A stretch of 64,000 nucleotides of DNA from Butyrivibrio sp. YAB3001 (GTDB lineage: Bacteria > Bacillota > Clostridia > Lachnospirales > Lachnospiraceae). Positions 53,324-63,069 of the stretch are shown in pieces; the stretch's first letter is position 1, and the number at the start of each line of letters is the position of its first letter. A program made the position numbers and the translations under genes. Location of the stretch: NCBI RefSeq assembly GCF_900112195.1, contig NZ_FOKR01000004.1, positions 1 to 64,000 of the forward strand. Direction: 5' to 3'. The notes beneath the pieces are model-generated. The model ran no database searches. It worked only from the letters and a program-made list of their open reading frames with translations, and had not been told where the DNA came from.

Positions 53324-54970
53324 TCAAAGAAAATCAACATTATCCATAATCCTACAGATTGCATTTAGCTGATTTTTGTCACTAAACCTGCTTTTTGAAA
53401 TGAGCGCCATCTGAGTAACTCCAAGGCTATAGCCCCTAAGCATATCTGTGCATTCATACTCATCGCCAAGGCAATCCACATAATAAACAACATCCGCATT
53501 GATTCCCTGTTCATAACTAAAATACAATGCCTTATTTCTGCTGTCATATATATCAATATAGACAGCGCCACAGTCACAACTCTCTTCTGAAATAACATTA
53601 GTATCAAAGTATTCAGTTTTCTTACATACAAAACTGATGTAATACTTATTATCGTCAGCCATTCCTCCGATTATGTCACCTACATAACCTTTTAGCTCAG
53701 AATTACATAAAATATGTATTATTTTTTCTTTCTTGTTCTCACTTGCACGCTTTCTATACTCACATATACTTTGACGCATCTTTTTAAAAAGTTTTTCGCC
53801 ATTCCCACTCGTCTCAACATAAAGGGCAAATCGATAGATTGGATTCCATAAGAAATTACTGATATTCTGCTCATTGATTACATTTTGTTCATACAGAAGC
53901 AAAAAATATTCCTCAAAGCCTTTCCATTCATATGAATACCGATCATTTATCCCCAACTGATTTAAAAGAAGCGCTCCTAAACCTGTTTGAGCCTTTAATT
54001 CAGTTAATAATGAATTATTAAAGCCATAGCGCTTTTCCAGCAGTCTCATGTATTCCTGATCATCACTTTTATCAAGCCACATCGAAACTGCTATCTGGTT
54101 ATAAACATTCTCATAGGGCATCGCGGAAATAATAAAAAAAATCTTATCTGCCCAAAAATAATTCTCATTAGCACCTTCACAGTAGATTAGTTCTCTGTAA
54201 TATGACCTATAAAAATCATGCTTTGAAATTGAATTCAAATTTTTATACTTAATGGAATAAAGCTCAGAATTCATTTGCTGAACTACACCATTTGACCTTT
54301 TAGAAAGGTTATCTTTATGCCTTCTGTAATATAGAAGTGGTTCCTGAATAACATATATGGGATACTTTAAAACAATATCAAACCACAGTTTAAAGTCACC
54401 GCATCCGATAAAGTATTGATTATAGCCCCCAAATTCAAAAAAAATATCCTTCTTTACCAGCGCTGAGCAGGCATTCATCCAATTATCATATAATGTATAG
54501 GTATAAATCCATTCATATCTTGATCTGTTTTGTTGATGAGAATATTCAGTATTCATCCTGAAAGGATCCTGTTCTGTTCCATCTTCAAACAGAATCTCAT
54601 CCCAAGAAAAACAAGCTCCATATTCCTCATGTTCCGACATTAGCTTTATCTGTTTTTCAAGTTTTTCTGCCTTCCATTTATCATCAGCAGCAATACATGC
54701 TATGTACTCACAATCACTCTTTTTAATTTCATTCAAGAGAATCCCTTGTGCCCCCACAAGCTTAGTATTATTCTTCAGATTAAAAAAATGGATCTTCTCG
54801 CTCTCGTAGGAAGCCATAATCTGCGCAGAGTCATCTGTTGAACCGTCATTCGCCATCCATAGCTCCCAGTTTGTGTATGCCTGGGATACTATAGATTCTA
54901 TCGCTTCTGCAACATATTTAGCATGGTTATAACAGCACATATAAATCGCCACTTTACCATTTCCAGTCAT
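53324..54970 (-). CDS. GT2 glycosyltransferase (second of a tandem pair)
   Basis: This 548-residue paralogue of the preceding protein has VAIYMCCYNHAKYVAEAIES, MANDGSTDDS, IAADDKW and YYRRHKDN. The C-terminal domain ends in DCLGDEYECTDMLRGYSLG like its twin. The two genes are separated by 16 bp and are similar along their full length, so they arose by duplication and then diverged, perhaps to add consecutive residues of one chain. Confidence 0.82.
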   Translation of the reverse strand: MTGNGKVAIYMCCYNHAKYVAEAIESIVSQAYTNWELWMANDGSTDDSAQIMASYESEKIHFFNLKNNTKLVGAQGILLNEIKKSDCEYIACIAADDKWKAEKLEKQIKLMSEHEEYGACFSWDEILFEDGTEQDPFRMNTEYSHQQNRSRYEWIYTYTLYDNWMNACSALVKKDIFFEFGGYNQYFIGCGDFKLWFDIVLKYPIYVIQEPLLYYRRHKDNLSKRSNGVVQQMNSELYSIKYKNLNSISKHDFYRSYYRELIYCEGANENYFWADKIFFIISAMPYENVYNQIAVSMWLDKSDDQEYMRLLEKRYGFNNSLLTELKAQTGLGALLLNQLGINDRYSYEWKGFEEYFLLLYEQNVINEQNISNFLWNPIYRFALYVETSGNGEKLFKKMRQSICEYRKRASENKKEKIIHILCNSELKGYVGDIIGGMADDNKYYISFVCKKTEYFDTNVISEESCDCGAVYIDIYDSRNKALYFSYEQGINADVVYYVDCLGDEYECTDMLRGYSLGVTQMALISKSRFSDKNQLNAICRIMDNVDFL

Positions 54971-55030
54971 TGCTTATCCCTCTTAATACTGTAACCTGCT
55001 TTCTACGACAATTTCAGTTTGTTTATCATA

Positions 55031-56224
55031 TTAATACTCATTACAAGCTTTTATTATCTGCCCAACTTCCTCATCAGTAAGCTCCGGGAATATTGGAAGA
55101 CATACCGTCTGCCCACATATCTTCTCTGCAACTTTAAGACATGTATCACCTGCCCCCAGAGCCTCAAAAGCCCTTTGCTTATGAAGTGGCACAGGATAAA
55201 AATTGCCTGCACCAATTCCATTATCATTAAGATATTTGATGAAGCCTTCTTTATCCTCGACAAGCACTGCAAACTGATGAAAGCACGAAACTCTGTCTGC
55301 AAATTCAACCGGCGGTACTGTTATTTTTTTATTATCGATTCTTTCTTTATATTTCTTTGCTATAGCAGCTCTTTTATCATTAAATAACTCAAGCATTCCA
55401 AGCTTCACATTCAAAACAGCAGCCTGAATGCTATCAAGCCTCGAATTTCCTGCAATAAAATAGTTGTAATATTTACACGGATCATACAAAGGATCTGAAG
55501 ACTGTTTTTCCATTTCAGCCAGTTCAGGAACTTCTTTCCCGTATAATTTTTCGTAAGCGATAGCAGCTTGCTTTCCTGCAGCATGGGCCTTCAGACACCT
55601 GCATATATTTGCCAGTTCATCGCTATTTGTGGTTATCATTCCACCGTCACCAAAGCCACCCAGATTCTTTGTAGGATAAAATGAAAAACACCCCAATGTG
55701 CCTAAATTTCCTGCTTTCTTCCCCTTATAGGAAGCCCCGATTGCCTGACATGCATCCTCAATCACAGGAATGCCATATTTTTCACCAATCTTATTTATTT
55801 CATCCATATCCGCCGGAGTTCCAAATATATGTACAGGAAGTATGGCTTTCGTTTTACTTGTGATTTTACTTCTAATTGAATCTACATCTACGTTATAGTT
55901 TTCATTATTGACATCAGCAAATACCGGCACTGCGCCTATTTGTGCAATTGCTTCCGGCGTTGCAAAAAAAGAAAATGCGCTTGTGATAACTTCATCTCCC
56001 GGCTTTATCCCTACTGCCAGCAGCGCTATCCTAAGGGCATCCGTTCCATTTCCACAAGTAATCGCATGTTTAACACCAATATACTCTGCAACAGCTTTTT
56101 CAAATTCCTTAACAGCTTTTCCCTCTACATACTGAGTCGACCTCATTACCTCAAGCACAGCTGCTTCTATTTCATTTTCAACAAGCTCATATTGTCTTGA
56201 TAAATCAAAGAATGGTATTTTCAT
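55031..56224 (-). CDS. DegT/DnrJ/EryC1 PLP aminotransferase (nucleotide amino-sugar synthesis)
   Basis: This 397-residue sugar aminotransferase has FFDLSRQYE, CGNGTDALRIAL, VIEDACQAIGASYKGKKAGNLG split over the cofactor region, the Schiff-base Lys in FSFYPTKNLGGFGDGG (Lys186) and YNYFIAGNSRLDSIQAA. It resembles WbpE/GnnB-type enzymes acting on 3-keto UDP-sugars, although the subgroup also includes 4-keto enzymes. It would supply the free amine for the lipoyl-linked acyltransferase. It is in the same leftward cluster, three genes upstream of the UDP-GlcNAc-3-dehydrogenase-like gene. Confidence 0.88.
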   Translation of the reverse strand: MKIPFFDLSRQYELVENEIEAAVLEVMRSTQYVEGKAVKEFEKAVAEYIGVKHAITCGNGTDALRIALLAVGIKPGDEVITSAFSFFATPEAIAQIGAVPVFADVNNENYNVDVDSIRSKITSKTKAILPVHIFGTPADMDEINKIGEKYGIPVIEDACQAIGASYKGKKAGNLGTLGCFSFYPTKNLGGFGDGGMITTNSDELANICRCLKAHAAGKQAAIAYEKLYGKEVPELAEMEKQSSDPLYDPCKYYNYFIAGNSRLDSIQAAVLNVKLGMLELFNDKRAAIAKKYKERIDNKKITVPPVEFADRVSCFHQFAVLVEDKEGFIKYLNDNGIGAGNFYPVPLHKQRAFEALGAGDTCLKVAEKICGQTVCLPIFPELTDEEVGQIIKACNEY

Positions 56225-56241
56225 ATTTGTCCCTTTTTAAT

Positions 56242-57981
56242 TCAAATGACTCTTTTGCACAAGAAATAGTATTGGAATACTCTAAGTTCATCTTTATCTT
56301 TCACATCAAATTCTCTGGATATTTTTTCAACAAATTCTGCTGGTTCAGAAGCGTTATTATAATTGCGATCTATTTTTTCAACTTCCAGACCAGATCTTCT
56401 TAACATTTCAATAGCTGTGTCTTTTGTAAAGAAACGCAAATGTGTTCTGTCTAAAATTCCATCATCACCGTAATCAAACCTACCATCTATTAAAAGAAGT
56501 TCGATAACAGTACGATTTCTAATATTTGGCAAACTTACAATAAAATGGCCATTTTGCTTTAAATATGGCATAAATCTCTCAATAGTCTTTTGGGGATCAC
56601 GCAAGTGTTCAAGAACATCAGCACATATTATGTAGTCAAACTGTCCTTCTTGATATGGAATATCCATTGTCTCAACATCTCCCTGGACTATATCCAGCAT
56701 CGTTTTTCCAACCTCTGCCACTTCCCTGTCGTACTCAACTCCGCACACCCTTGCATTAGGCCATAAACGCCTTATTCTATTTAATGTATTTCCCATAGCG
56801 CAGCCAAGTTCCAATACCCTTATCGGAGTGTTATAATCCTCCTCAATAAATGAAAGCAGTTCATTTCTTGCACGCCCGGAGTATTCTCCGTTAAATCCCC
56901 ATTCATCTTTAAAAATGAGCTTGTACTCCTCAATTATCTCATCTGAAATGCCATATATTTCCATTCTATCCATAGTCTTAAAAATATACACATTGAATGG
57001 GAGCATGACTTCATAACCGGCTTTATGCGCACGTATACAAAAATCTTTATCTTCCAAATAACCTCTTAGATATTTTTCATTCAAAACTCCAATATCATCT
57101 ATTACTTCTCTTTTTATCAGCATTGCAAAATCAGAAACATAACTAATTTTTTCAAGTGAAGATCTCATCGGGGCATTAACTGTAAGCGCCGCTTTAATTG
57201 CCTCATCCAGATCATCACTTCCTGAAGGCATCTTCTGATCACTTATGAATTCATTAGTAATAGCGCCTACAATTCCAATTCTTTTATCTGAATACATTCC
57301 CAACATCTGATAGAAGAAAGAATTATCGATGAGAAACGAATCCGCATCCAGTAAAAGAACATCGTTTCCCTCATTACTCATCTTAATTCCCTTATTAGCA
57401 GCTTTGGTATAACCAATATTTTCTTCATTAAGCACACATGTGATTCCGCTACATTCTCCAATCCATTGCCTTGTTTCATCTGTAGAACCATTATCCACCA
57501 CGATTATTTCGCTAACTTCTTTAGGAACAGTATCAAAAATGCTATTTAAACATCGCTTTAATTGTTCTGACTGATCACACGAAACAATAACAAATGAAAC
57601 CGGCCTAATCTCTGCTCCAACTGAAACTTCATTCTCAATATACTCAATTATCAGATTTCTATCTTCGCTGTTCTCGCAATAATACAAGGCATGATAAAAG
57701 CATATAAGGGCCTGTTCTGGGTTAATTCTGGCATAGTATTCCCCTAACATAAGATATAACTCATAATTTTTATGATCACGCAAAAGCCCTATAGTTATCA
57801 AATCAAAGGCTTTGTCATACTCGCCATTCTCCATAAACACTGATGCCGCAATAATGCAATATTCAACGTCATCTTTTAGCTTTGCTATCTCATCATGAAG
57901 ACATTGACTTAATTCTTCATATGCTTCCTTTACCATATTGTTCTGAAGATAATTCTTAACTTTCTCCTTGATACTATCCAT
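56242..57981 (-). CDS. TPR - GT2 - SAM methyltransferase fusion protein
   Basis: This 579-residue protein has N-terminal TPR-like helices, an intact GT2 domain (VSFVIVSCDQSEQLKRCLNS, VVDNGSTDET, LLLDADS) and a C-terminal methyltransferase (RVLELGCAMGNTL, CADVLEHLRDP, DRTHLRFFT). The GT2 part is more complete than in the related proteins at 34.1 and 59.0 kb. AAAGG lies 6 nt before the ATG at 57981; the frame is open to 58014. It probably adds a sugar and caps or modifies it by methylation. Confidence 0.82.
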   Translation of the reverse strand: MDSIKEKVKNYLQNNMVKEAYEELSQCLHDEIAKLKDDVEYCIIAASVFMENGEYDKAFDLITIGLLRDHKNYELYLMLGEYYARINPEQALICFYHALYYCENSEDRNLIIEYIENEVSVGAEIRPVSFVIVSCDQSEQLKRCLNSIFDTVPKEVSEIIVVDNGSTDETRQWIGECSGITCVLNEENIGYTKAANKGIKMSNEGNDVLLLDADSFLIDNSFFYQMLGMYSDKRIGIVGAITNEFISDQKMPSGSDDLDEAIKAALTVNAPMRSSLEKISYVSDFAMLIKREVIDDIGVLNEKYLRGYLEDKDFCIRAHKAGYEVMLPFNVYIFKTMDRMEIYGISDEIIEEYKLIFKDEWGFNGEYSGRARNELLSFIEEDYNTPIRVLELGCAMGNTLNRIRRLWPNARVCGVEYDREVAEVGKTMLDIVQGDVETMDIPYQEGQFDYIICADVLEHLRDPQKTIERFMPYLKQNGHFIVSLPNIRNRTVIELLLIDGRFDYGDDGILDRTHLRFFTKDTAIEMLRRSGLEVEKIDRNYNNASEPAEFVEKISREFDVKDKDELRVFQYYFLCKRVI

Positions 57982-58051
57982 ATGACACCTTTCCTCTAAA
58001 AAACGATAACCCAATCTGACATACTATCAGCGTTTCGAAATTGACCCTGGT

Positions 58052-58999
58052 TCAGTAAATGAAATCCGAATAATTATCAACAAAAATCCTGCGATTCTCT
58101 TCATATCCGTCCCAGTTTATTCCTTTGAAATCATGCATACACCAGGCCATTTTCTGTCTCGGAATAATTATTTCATACCCCCGCTTTCTAAATTCCATAG
58201 ACTGGGAAGCATCATAGAAATGCCATCCCTTAAAAATATCTTCTCGCCACAAAATATCATTTTGCGTAACAATCATAAATCCATCAGTTAATGCTGCAGA
58301 AAAATCGTTGCCATAATCAACACATTCGTTGAAAGTCTCTGCCACACCATCCTCACCCGTCTCAACATGAATCACCGCACCGTATCGTTCTGATTGCCAC
58401 ATAACTCCACTTTCAGGCACATTTACCGTTCCCATCATTCCTATCATTCCAGCTTTAGGATGCCGTTCAAACACATCAATTACATCAAAAATAAAAAATG
58501 GATTAAGTATTCTTACATCCTGATGCATATAAACTTTATATTTTGCTGAAGATGATCTCATCGCCTCGTTATAGCCGGTACACATAGACTGCGCCTCGGT
58601 AATTTTGATAAATTCAACTTCTATTCCTTCCGGAATCCACAGCCTGTCAATCCAGGCTTTCATTTCATCATATTCATAATCGTTGTTGCAGCATGTAATA
58701 AAGCAAAACCTTTCCGTGGAATTGTCTTTTTCACATAAGCTTTTTTCCAGATCAAGACACATCTCATCTATCACTTCCTGCGGACGAAAAAATCTATCCT
58801 GAGCCGGAATGTTATAGCAGATTCGTTTATAAACGTACAAAGGATCAAGCGAGTATTGTGCAACATACCTTTTAAGCTCGTCATTAGTAATGCCCATATG
58901 CAAAGTCCATTCCAAAACAGCATCCGGGCTTTCATCTGACCACCATTCCAGTCTTTGTATTTTCTTTTTCAAAATGTCTTGTTCTAACAAATCATTCAC
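58052..58999 (-). CDS. StrF-like glycosyltransferase
   Basis: This 315-residue protein has about 95 helical N-terminal residues, then a StrF-like GT2 variant: FCFITCCNNDYEYDE, GYNEAMRSSSAKYKVYMHQD with its HQDVRI acidic motif, MIGMMGTV, and a C-terminal WHFYDASQSMEF/WCMHDF segment. It is a paralogue of the partial gene at the right edge. It abuts the next upstream gene. Confidence 0.78.
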   Translation of the reverse strand: MNDLLEQDILKKKIQRLEWWSDESPDAVLEWTLHMGITNDELKRYVAQYSLDPLYVYKRICYNIPAQDRFFRPQEVIDEMCLDLEKSLCEKDNSTERFCFITCCNNDYEYDEMKAWIDRLWIPEGIEVEFIKITEAQSMCTGYNEAMRSSSAKYKVYMHQDVRILNPFFIFDVIDVFERHPKAGMIGMMGTVNVPESGVMWQSERYGAVIHVETGEDGVAETFNECVDYGNDFSAALTDGFMIVTQNDILWREDIFKGWHFYDASQSMEFRKRGYEIIIPRQKMAWCMHDFKGINWDGYEENRRIFVDNYSDFIY

Positions 59000-59000
59000 C

Positions 59001-60665
59001 TTAAATCACTTTTGCACAAACAACATACTGAAAAGTATCAAACTGCTCTTTGTCAGCCACTTCCTCAATTGCTAATAACTTGTCAAAAAAAGCATTGTAA
59101 CTATCCGTATTATCTGTAAGGCTCTTTAATGAGGACATTTCTACTATTTCGTATCCTCTCTCTTCAAACAGTTTCTTTACTTCCTTCTTGGTAAAAAATC
59201 TCAAATGAGTTCTGTCAAGCACTCCTGAATCCTGATATTCAAAATTCCCACGTAGAAGATCATAAATAACTTTAGCATTCATAATATTGGGGATACTTGC
59301 AATTATGCAGCCATCACTTTTCAGATTCTTCTTTAATCTATCGACCAACGAATATGGATCAACTAAATGTTCTAAAACATCCGCAAATACGATATAGTCG
59401 TATTTCTCGTCTTCGCCAAAGGAATACGTCTCAATATTTCCACATTCCATATTCATATAATTTGATGCCATTTCGGCGACATTCTCCACAAGTTCAATCC
59501 CTTTTATATTTGCATGAGGGTAAAGATATTTGATTCTTGCAAGTGTTGAACCTAGTCCGGCTCCTACCTCAAGAATATCAAGCACTGCCTCATTGTCCTC
59601 CCGTATCATTTTAATGGGTTCTCTTCTCATGTTTAGATAATAATCAGCATAAAAGCCCCATTTATCCTGAATTTTCTCTTTGTCTCTATCCTGATAGGGA
59701 GTATTTTTCTTTAGCATACTTTCCCTGATAAATCTGTATACAAATGAATTCCAGCACACATAATTTTTATATCCATTGGAAATAACCTTAAGACCAATGT
59801 CTGTATATTGTCCCCTGTCAGATAGTAACGAATCATCCAACGGAAAAACCTTGTCTTTGACTTCATTCTTAATTAACAAACATGCGCCATCAATAACGCA
59901 CTTGCTTTCATAAGGAAACTCAGATGGTATATTATTTACCGCAGAAAACTCAAATGCTTCCTTCGGATTTTGTATTGTTCTTTCCTCTGGCATCTGATAG
60001 AAAAAGGCACAATTAGAAACAGCACTGCAAGCACCAACATCATTTTTATCATATAAGGCCATACGAAGTGAAAATAAAGCATTTGGCATCATCATAACGT
60101 CACTGCTAAGCAACAAAATATCGTTTTGTTCATTCAGAGACTTAATACTCTCATTGATTATTTCAGCTCTTTTTTCAAAATCACTAACATCTATACATAG
60201 CAAATCATAACATTGCTCAAAACATGTAGTTCTTATGCTATCAATGCACCTTTCTAAAAAATCTTTCCCTTCATAATAAATGACAACAATAGATGTTTTA
60301 TTAACAGAAGGCTTTTCTTTCTCATTAAAATCGTCAATTATAGCTTCTATCGCCTGTACATCCTCATCAGGTCCGTGTTTTTTAGCGTAATACAATGCAT
60401 TTTCATAGGAAAGCAGTGCTTTATTACTGTTATCAGTTCTATAGAAATTACCAAGTAGCAGGTACAATTCATAGTTATGATAATTAAATCGCAGTCCTGT
60501 CTGAATCAGGTCAAAAAGACTATTTCTGTCATTAAAATACTCAAGTATCGTTGCTCCTATGATGCATAGATTCTCGTCAAGCTCATGAGTTTTGGTATAT
60601 TCAATAAAAAGATCCAGGGCCTCATTCCACGATTCTCTTTGCACTGCTGATAAAATGTGCTCCAT
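59001..60665 (-). CDS. TPR - GT2-like - SAM methyltransferase fusion protein
   Basis: This 554-residue protein is closely related to the 34133-35803 product: it opens MEHILSAVQRESWNEAL, and shares the GT2-like middle with a weak signature and the methyltransferase (DILEVGAGLGSTL, FADVLEHLVDP, DRTHLRFFT). GGAGAG lies 6 nt before the ATG at 60665; the frame is open seven codons further. The duplicate, in a separate cluster 24 kb away, implies two parallel modification routes or an old segment duplication. Confidence 0.78.
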   Translation of the reverse strand: MEHILSAVQRESWNEALDLFIEYTKTHELDENLCIIGATILEYFNDRNSLFDLIQTGLRFNYHNYELYLLLGNFYRTDNSNKALLSYENALYYAKKHGPDEDVQAIEAIIDDFNEKEKPSVNKTSIVVIYYEGKDFLERCIDSIRTTCFEQCYDLLCIDVSDFEKRAEIINESIKSLNEQNDILLLSSDVMMMPNALFSLRMALYDKNDVGACSAVSNCAFFYQMPEERTIQNPKEAFEFSAVNNIPSEFPYESKCVIDGACLLIKNEVKDKVFPLDDSLLSDRGQYTDIGLKVISNGYKNYVCWNSFVYRFIRESMLKKNTPYQDRDKEKIQDKWGFYADYYLNMRREPIKMIREDNEAVLDILEVGAGLGSTLARIKYLYPHANIKGIELVENVAEMASNYMNMECGNIETYSFGEDEKYDYIVFADVLEHLVDPYSLVDRLKKNLKSDGCIIASIPNIMNAKVIYDLLRGNFEYQDSGVLDRTHLRFFTKKEVKKLFEERGYEIVEMSSLKSLTDNTDSYNAFFDKLLAIEEVADKEQFDTFQYVVCAKVI

Positions 60666-60690
60666 TTGCTTCTCTCCATGCGGCATTTAA

Positions 60691-61845
60691 TCATACGTCA
60701 TCAATGATTTCTAAGATTTGCCTGAATCTATTTTCCCAATCATCATATCTTTTTGCAGTATCGTAACCATTCTGAGCAACATTAGCTGCCATCTTAGGAT
60801 TATCCAGCAAAAATTTCACATCTGCTGCCATCTGCTCGGGATTATTCAGGTCGAAGAACACAATATTATTTCCATCTAGATATCTCTGCTCAAGATATTC
60901 TGATCTATCGCTAACGCACAATGCTCCATTTAACATACTGTCAAAATTCTTTTCACTGCATCCTTTTTTGAACCAAGGTATAAAACACAGAGAAATCTTT
61001 GCATCTGATACCTTCTCCAATACTTCTCTTGAGGAAACTCTATTATGAATCTTGATATTTGATGAAAATATAACAACATCATCTCGCCATCCATCACCAA
61101 AAATATCAACAGACACTCCAAGCTTATCAAGTGCCGCCATTGCTCTTAACTTAAACTGCCTCCTGACATATCGCTCAATCGGAAGATACGCTTCCTGGAT
61201 TATACTTAATCTGTGCTCTTTATTGATATTTTTATCGTCTCCAATATATTCCTTAATTGTTTCCTCTACAGTAAGTCTGTCGTTTTCGAGCAATCTTTTA
61301 ATACAATAGCCAAATAAATCTTTACTCGCCTCTATGCTCAGATACGGTAACTGGTAAAAGCCATTTACTTCATGACAATTCCCCATATATATGACATCAA
61401 TAGTCCTTTCATCATATGGAATTCGTCCTGCTAATTCTGTACCTCCATTTGGAACAAACCATATATTATGTATAAGCGGATAAAACTCCCGAACAAAATC
61501 AACATGATTTTTATCCAAACATATCACATCTGTAGTGCACGGTGGATTCAGTAAAATATCGCCAAAATAGCTTGGATGATCCACAATAAAATCAAAAAAT
61601 GGAATTCCATATCTATTCCATATGTTTTGAGATAAAATCGTCACATCAATTCCAACATTATTAAATGAAAAAGCAACGCATTCACCACCCTCAATAAAAT
61701 GTAACAGTTGTTCCTCATAGTCCAGGATATTCTTAGTATCAACTACTATGTATTCAGCGCAAATGCGTCTAAGATAGTCAGTCATTCTCTCAGTAAAAAA
61801 ATCAAGTGTTTCCACTTCACCTTTCAAGATGATCAGACGTTTCAT
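60691..61845 (-). CDS. CgeB-like glycosyltransferase
   Basis: This 384-residue GT-B protein has FFDFIVDHPSYF, VICLDKNHVDFV, IDVIYMGNCHEV, VDIFGDGWRDD and KISLCFIPWFKKGCSEKNFD with GALCVSDRSEYLE. AGGAG lies 7 nt before the ATG. It resembles the 44025-45185 protein in its C-terminal half (both have the DxFGD-W and CxSD patterns), so the two form a subgroup distinct from the CgeB pair at 38.8 and 61.9 kb. Confidence 0.75.
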   Translation of the reverse strand: MKRLIILKGEVETLDFFTERMTDYLRRICAEYIVVDTKNILDYEEQLLHFIEGGECVAFSFNNVGIDVTILSQNIWNRYGIPFFDFIVDHPSYFGDILLNPPCTTDVICLDKNHVDFVREFYPLIHNIWFVPNGGTELAGRIPYDERTIDVIYMGNCHEVNGFYQLPYLSIEASKDLFGYCIKRLLENDRLTVEETIKEYIGDDKNINKEHRLSIIQEAYLPIERYVRRQFKLRAMAALDKLGVSVDIFGDGWRDDVVIFSSNIKIHNRVSSREVLEKVSDAKISLCFIPWFKKGCSEKNFDSMLNGALCVSDRSEYLEQRYLDGNNIVFFDLNNPEQMAADVKFLLDNPKMAANVAQNGYDTAKRYDDWENRFRQILEIIDDV

Positions 61846-61887
61846 TTTCTATCTCCTAAATCATAGATGGTAGTGTCAAATCTGATT

Positions 61888-63069
61888 TCACCCAACAACT
61901 GTCCTTATCATTTCCATAACTCTAAGAGTAATAGTATGTTTGCTACAAACCTCCTCATAACCACTCTTAGCAATTTTTATACGTTCTTCATCATGCTCAA
62001 GATAATACGTAATTTTTTCTTTCATCTCGCACCGACTTGAATACGTTTCCAAATGAACACCGGGTATAAAATAATCCGTTATCTCACTCTGATCATTTGT
62101 CAAAAGAAATCCTCTACACGCAAGGACATCCCAAATCCGCTGTGGAAGTCCGGTCTGAATTCCTCTCATTGTCATATTCAGGTTAATTTTGCTATTTCTA
62201 AATATCACAGGCATTTCGGTATAAGACTTTGCCACTCCATGTACTCTGACATTTTTAGATAATTCTTTTGTAGTGCTCCCTGTAAAAAGATGAACAGAAA
62301 AACCTTTAATAGTATCTGCAAGGTCATTTAATATATCTATTCTTTCTAAAAACGCCATATGCGAAGCAATATAGTCATTTATTACCACATATGAGTCCAT
62401 GTCTATTACTCCATCCTCATATTTGATAAAACTATCTGATGCATCTCTTATCACGTTAATATCTTCAGACTTAAGATCCGATGCTATTTTTTCTAACCCA
62501 CTGGCTGTTTTATTAAACTGTTCTCTGATAATATCCTCATAATGTTTCCTTGATTTCTCATCAAGTTTCAAATCCAAAAATGGATCTTTTTCATTGTATA
62601 AAGAACCCACAAAAGAAATATCGTACTTATCTTCATAAGAATCGCCTAGAAGCACTGCCACTCTCTCACACGGTGCTCCAAGAGGCAGATAAAATACCCC
62701 TCCGGGATTCTCATTTTTTACTGACAGATACTGCTGTCTGTCGAACAAGAATACTCTGTTCATTTTATTTCTGATTGAGGGATGATATATCTGATAAACA
62801 GGGCAATCCACTGATTCTGCCAGATAAAACACCCCAAGTCTCTCGCACAAAATAGACAGAAAAGGGAAAAAATTAATTGAAAAAATAAACAATGGCCTGT
62901 TATCAGAGATCATATTTCCAAGTCTTGTCATCTTTTCACTGACGCTCATTTTCTGGTCAAAACCATCCATATCCTCTCTGACGTCTATCCCAAGCCTTGA
63001 AAAAGCATCAATATAATCCGGTTCACATATACTGTTATAACGATAAAAAATAATATTCATAAAATGCAT
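61888..63069 (-). CDS. CgeB-like glycosyltransferase, paralogue of the 38777-39955 product
   Basis: This 393-residue protein opens MHFMNIIFYRYNSICEPDY. It matches the 38.8-kb protein closely over its full length (RPLFIFSINFFPFLSILCE, VFLFDRQQYLSV, LPLGAPCER, KINLNMTMRGIQTGLPQRIW). The start codon overlaps the upstream stop as TAATG; Met4 is an alternative start. The similarity between two separate clusters points to recent segment duplication or gene conversion. Confidence 0.8.
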   Translation of the reverse strand: MHFMNIIFYRYNSICEPDYIDAFSRLGIDVREDMDGFDQKMSVSEKMTRLGNMISDNRPLFIFSINFFPFLSILCERLGVFYLAESVDCPVYQIYHPSIRNKMNRVFLFDRQQYLSVKNENPGGVFYLPLGAPCERVAVLLGDSYEDKYDISFVGSLYNEKDPFLDLKLDEKSRKHYEDIIREQFNKTASGLEKIASDLKSEDINVIRDASDSFIKYEDGVIDMDSYVVINDYIASHMAFLERIDILNDLADTIKGFSVHLFTGSTTKELSKNVRVHGVAKSYTEMPVIFRNSKINLNMTMRGIQTGLPQRIWDVLACRGFLLTNDQSEITDYFIPGVHLETYSSRCEMKEKITYYLEHDEERIKIAKSGYEEVCSKHTITLRVMEMIRTVVG

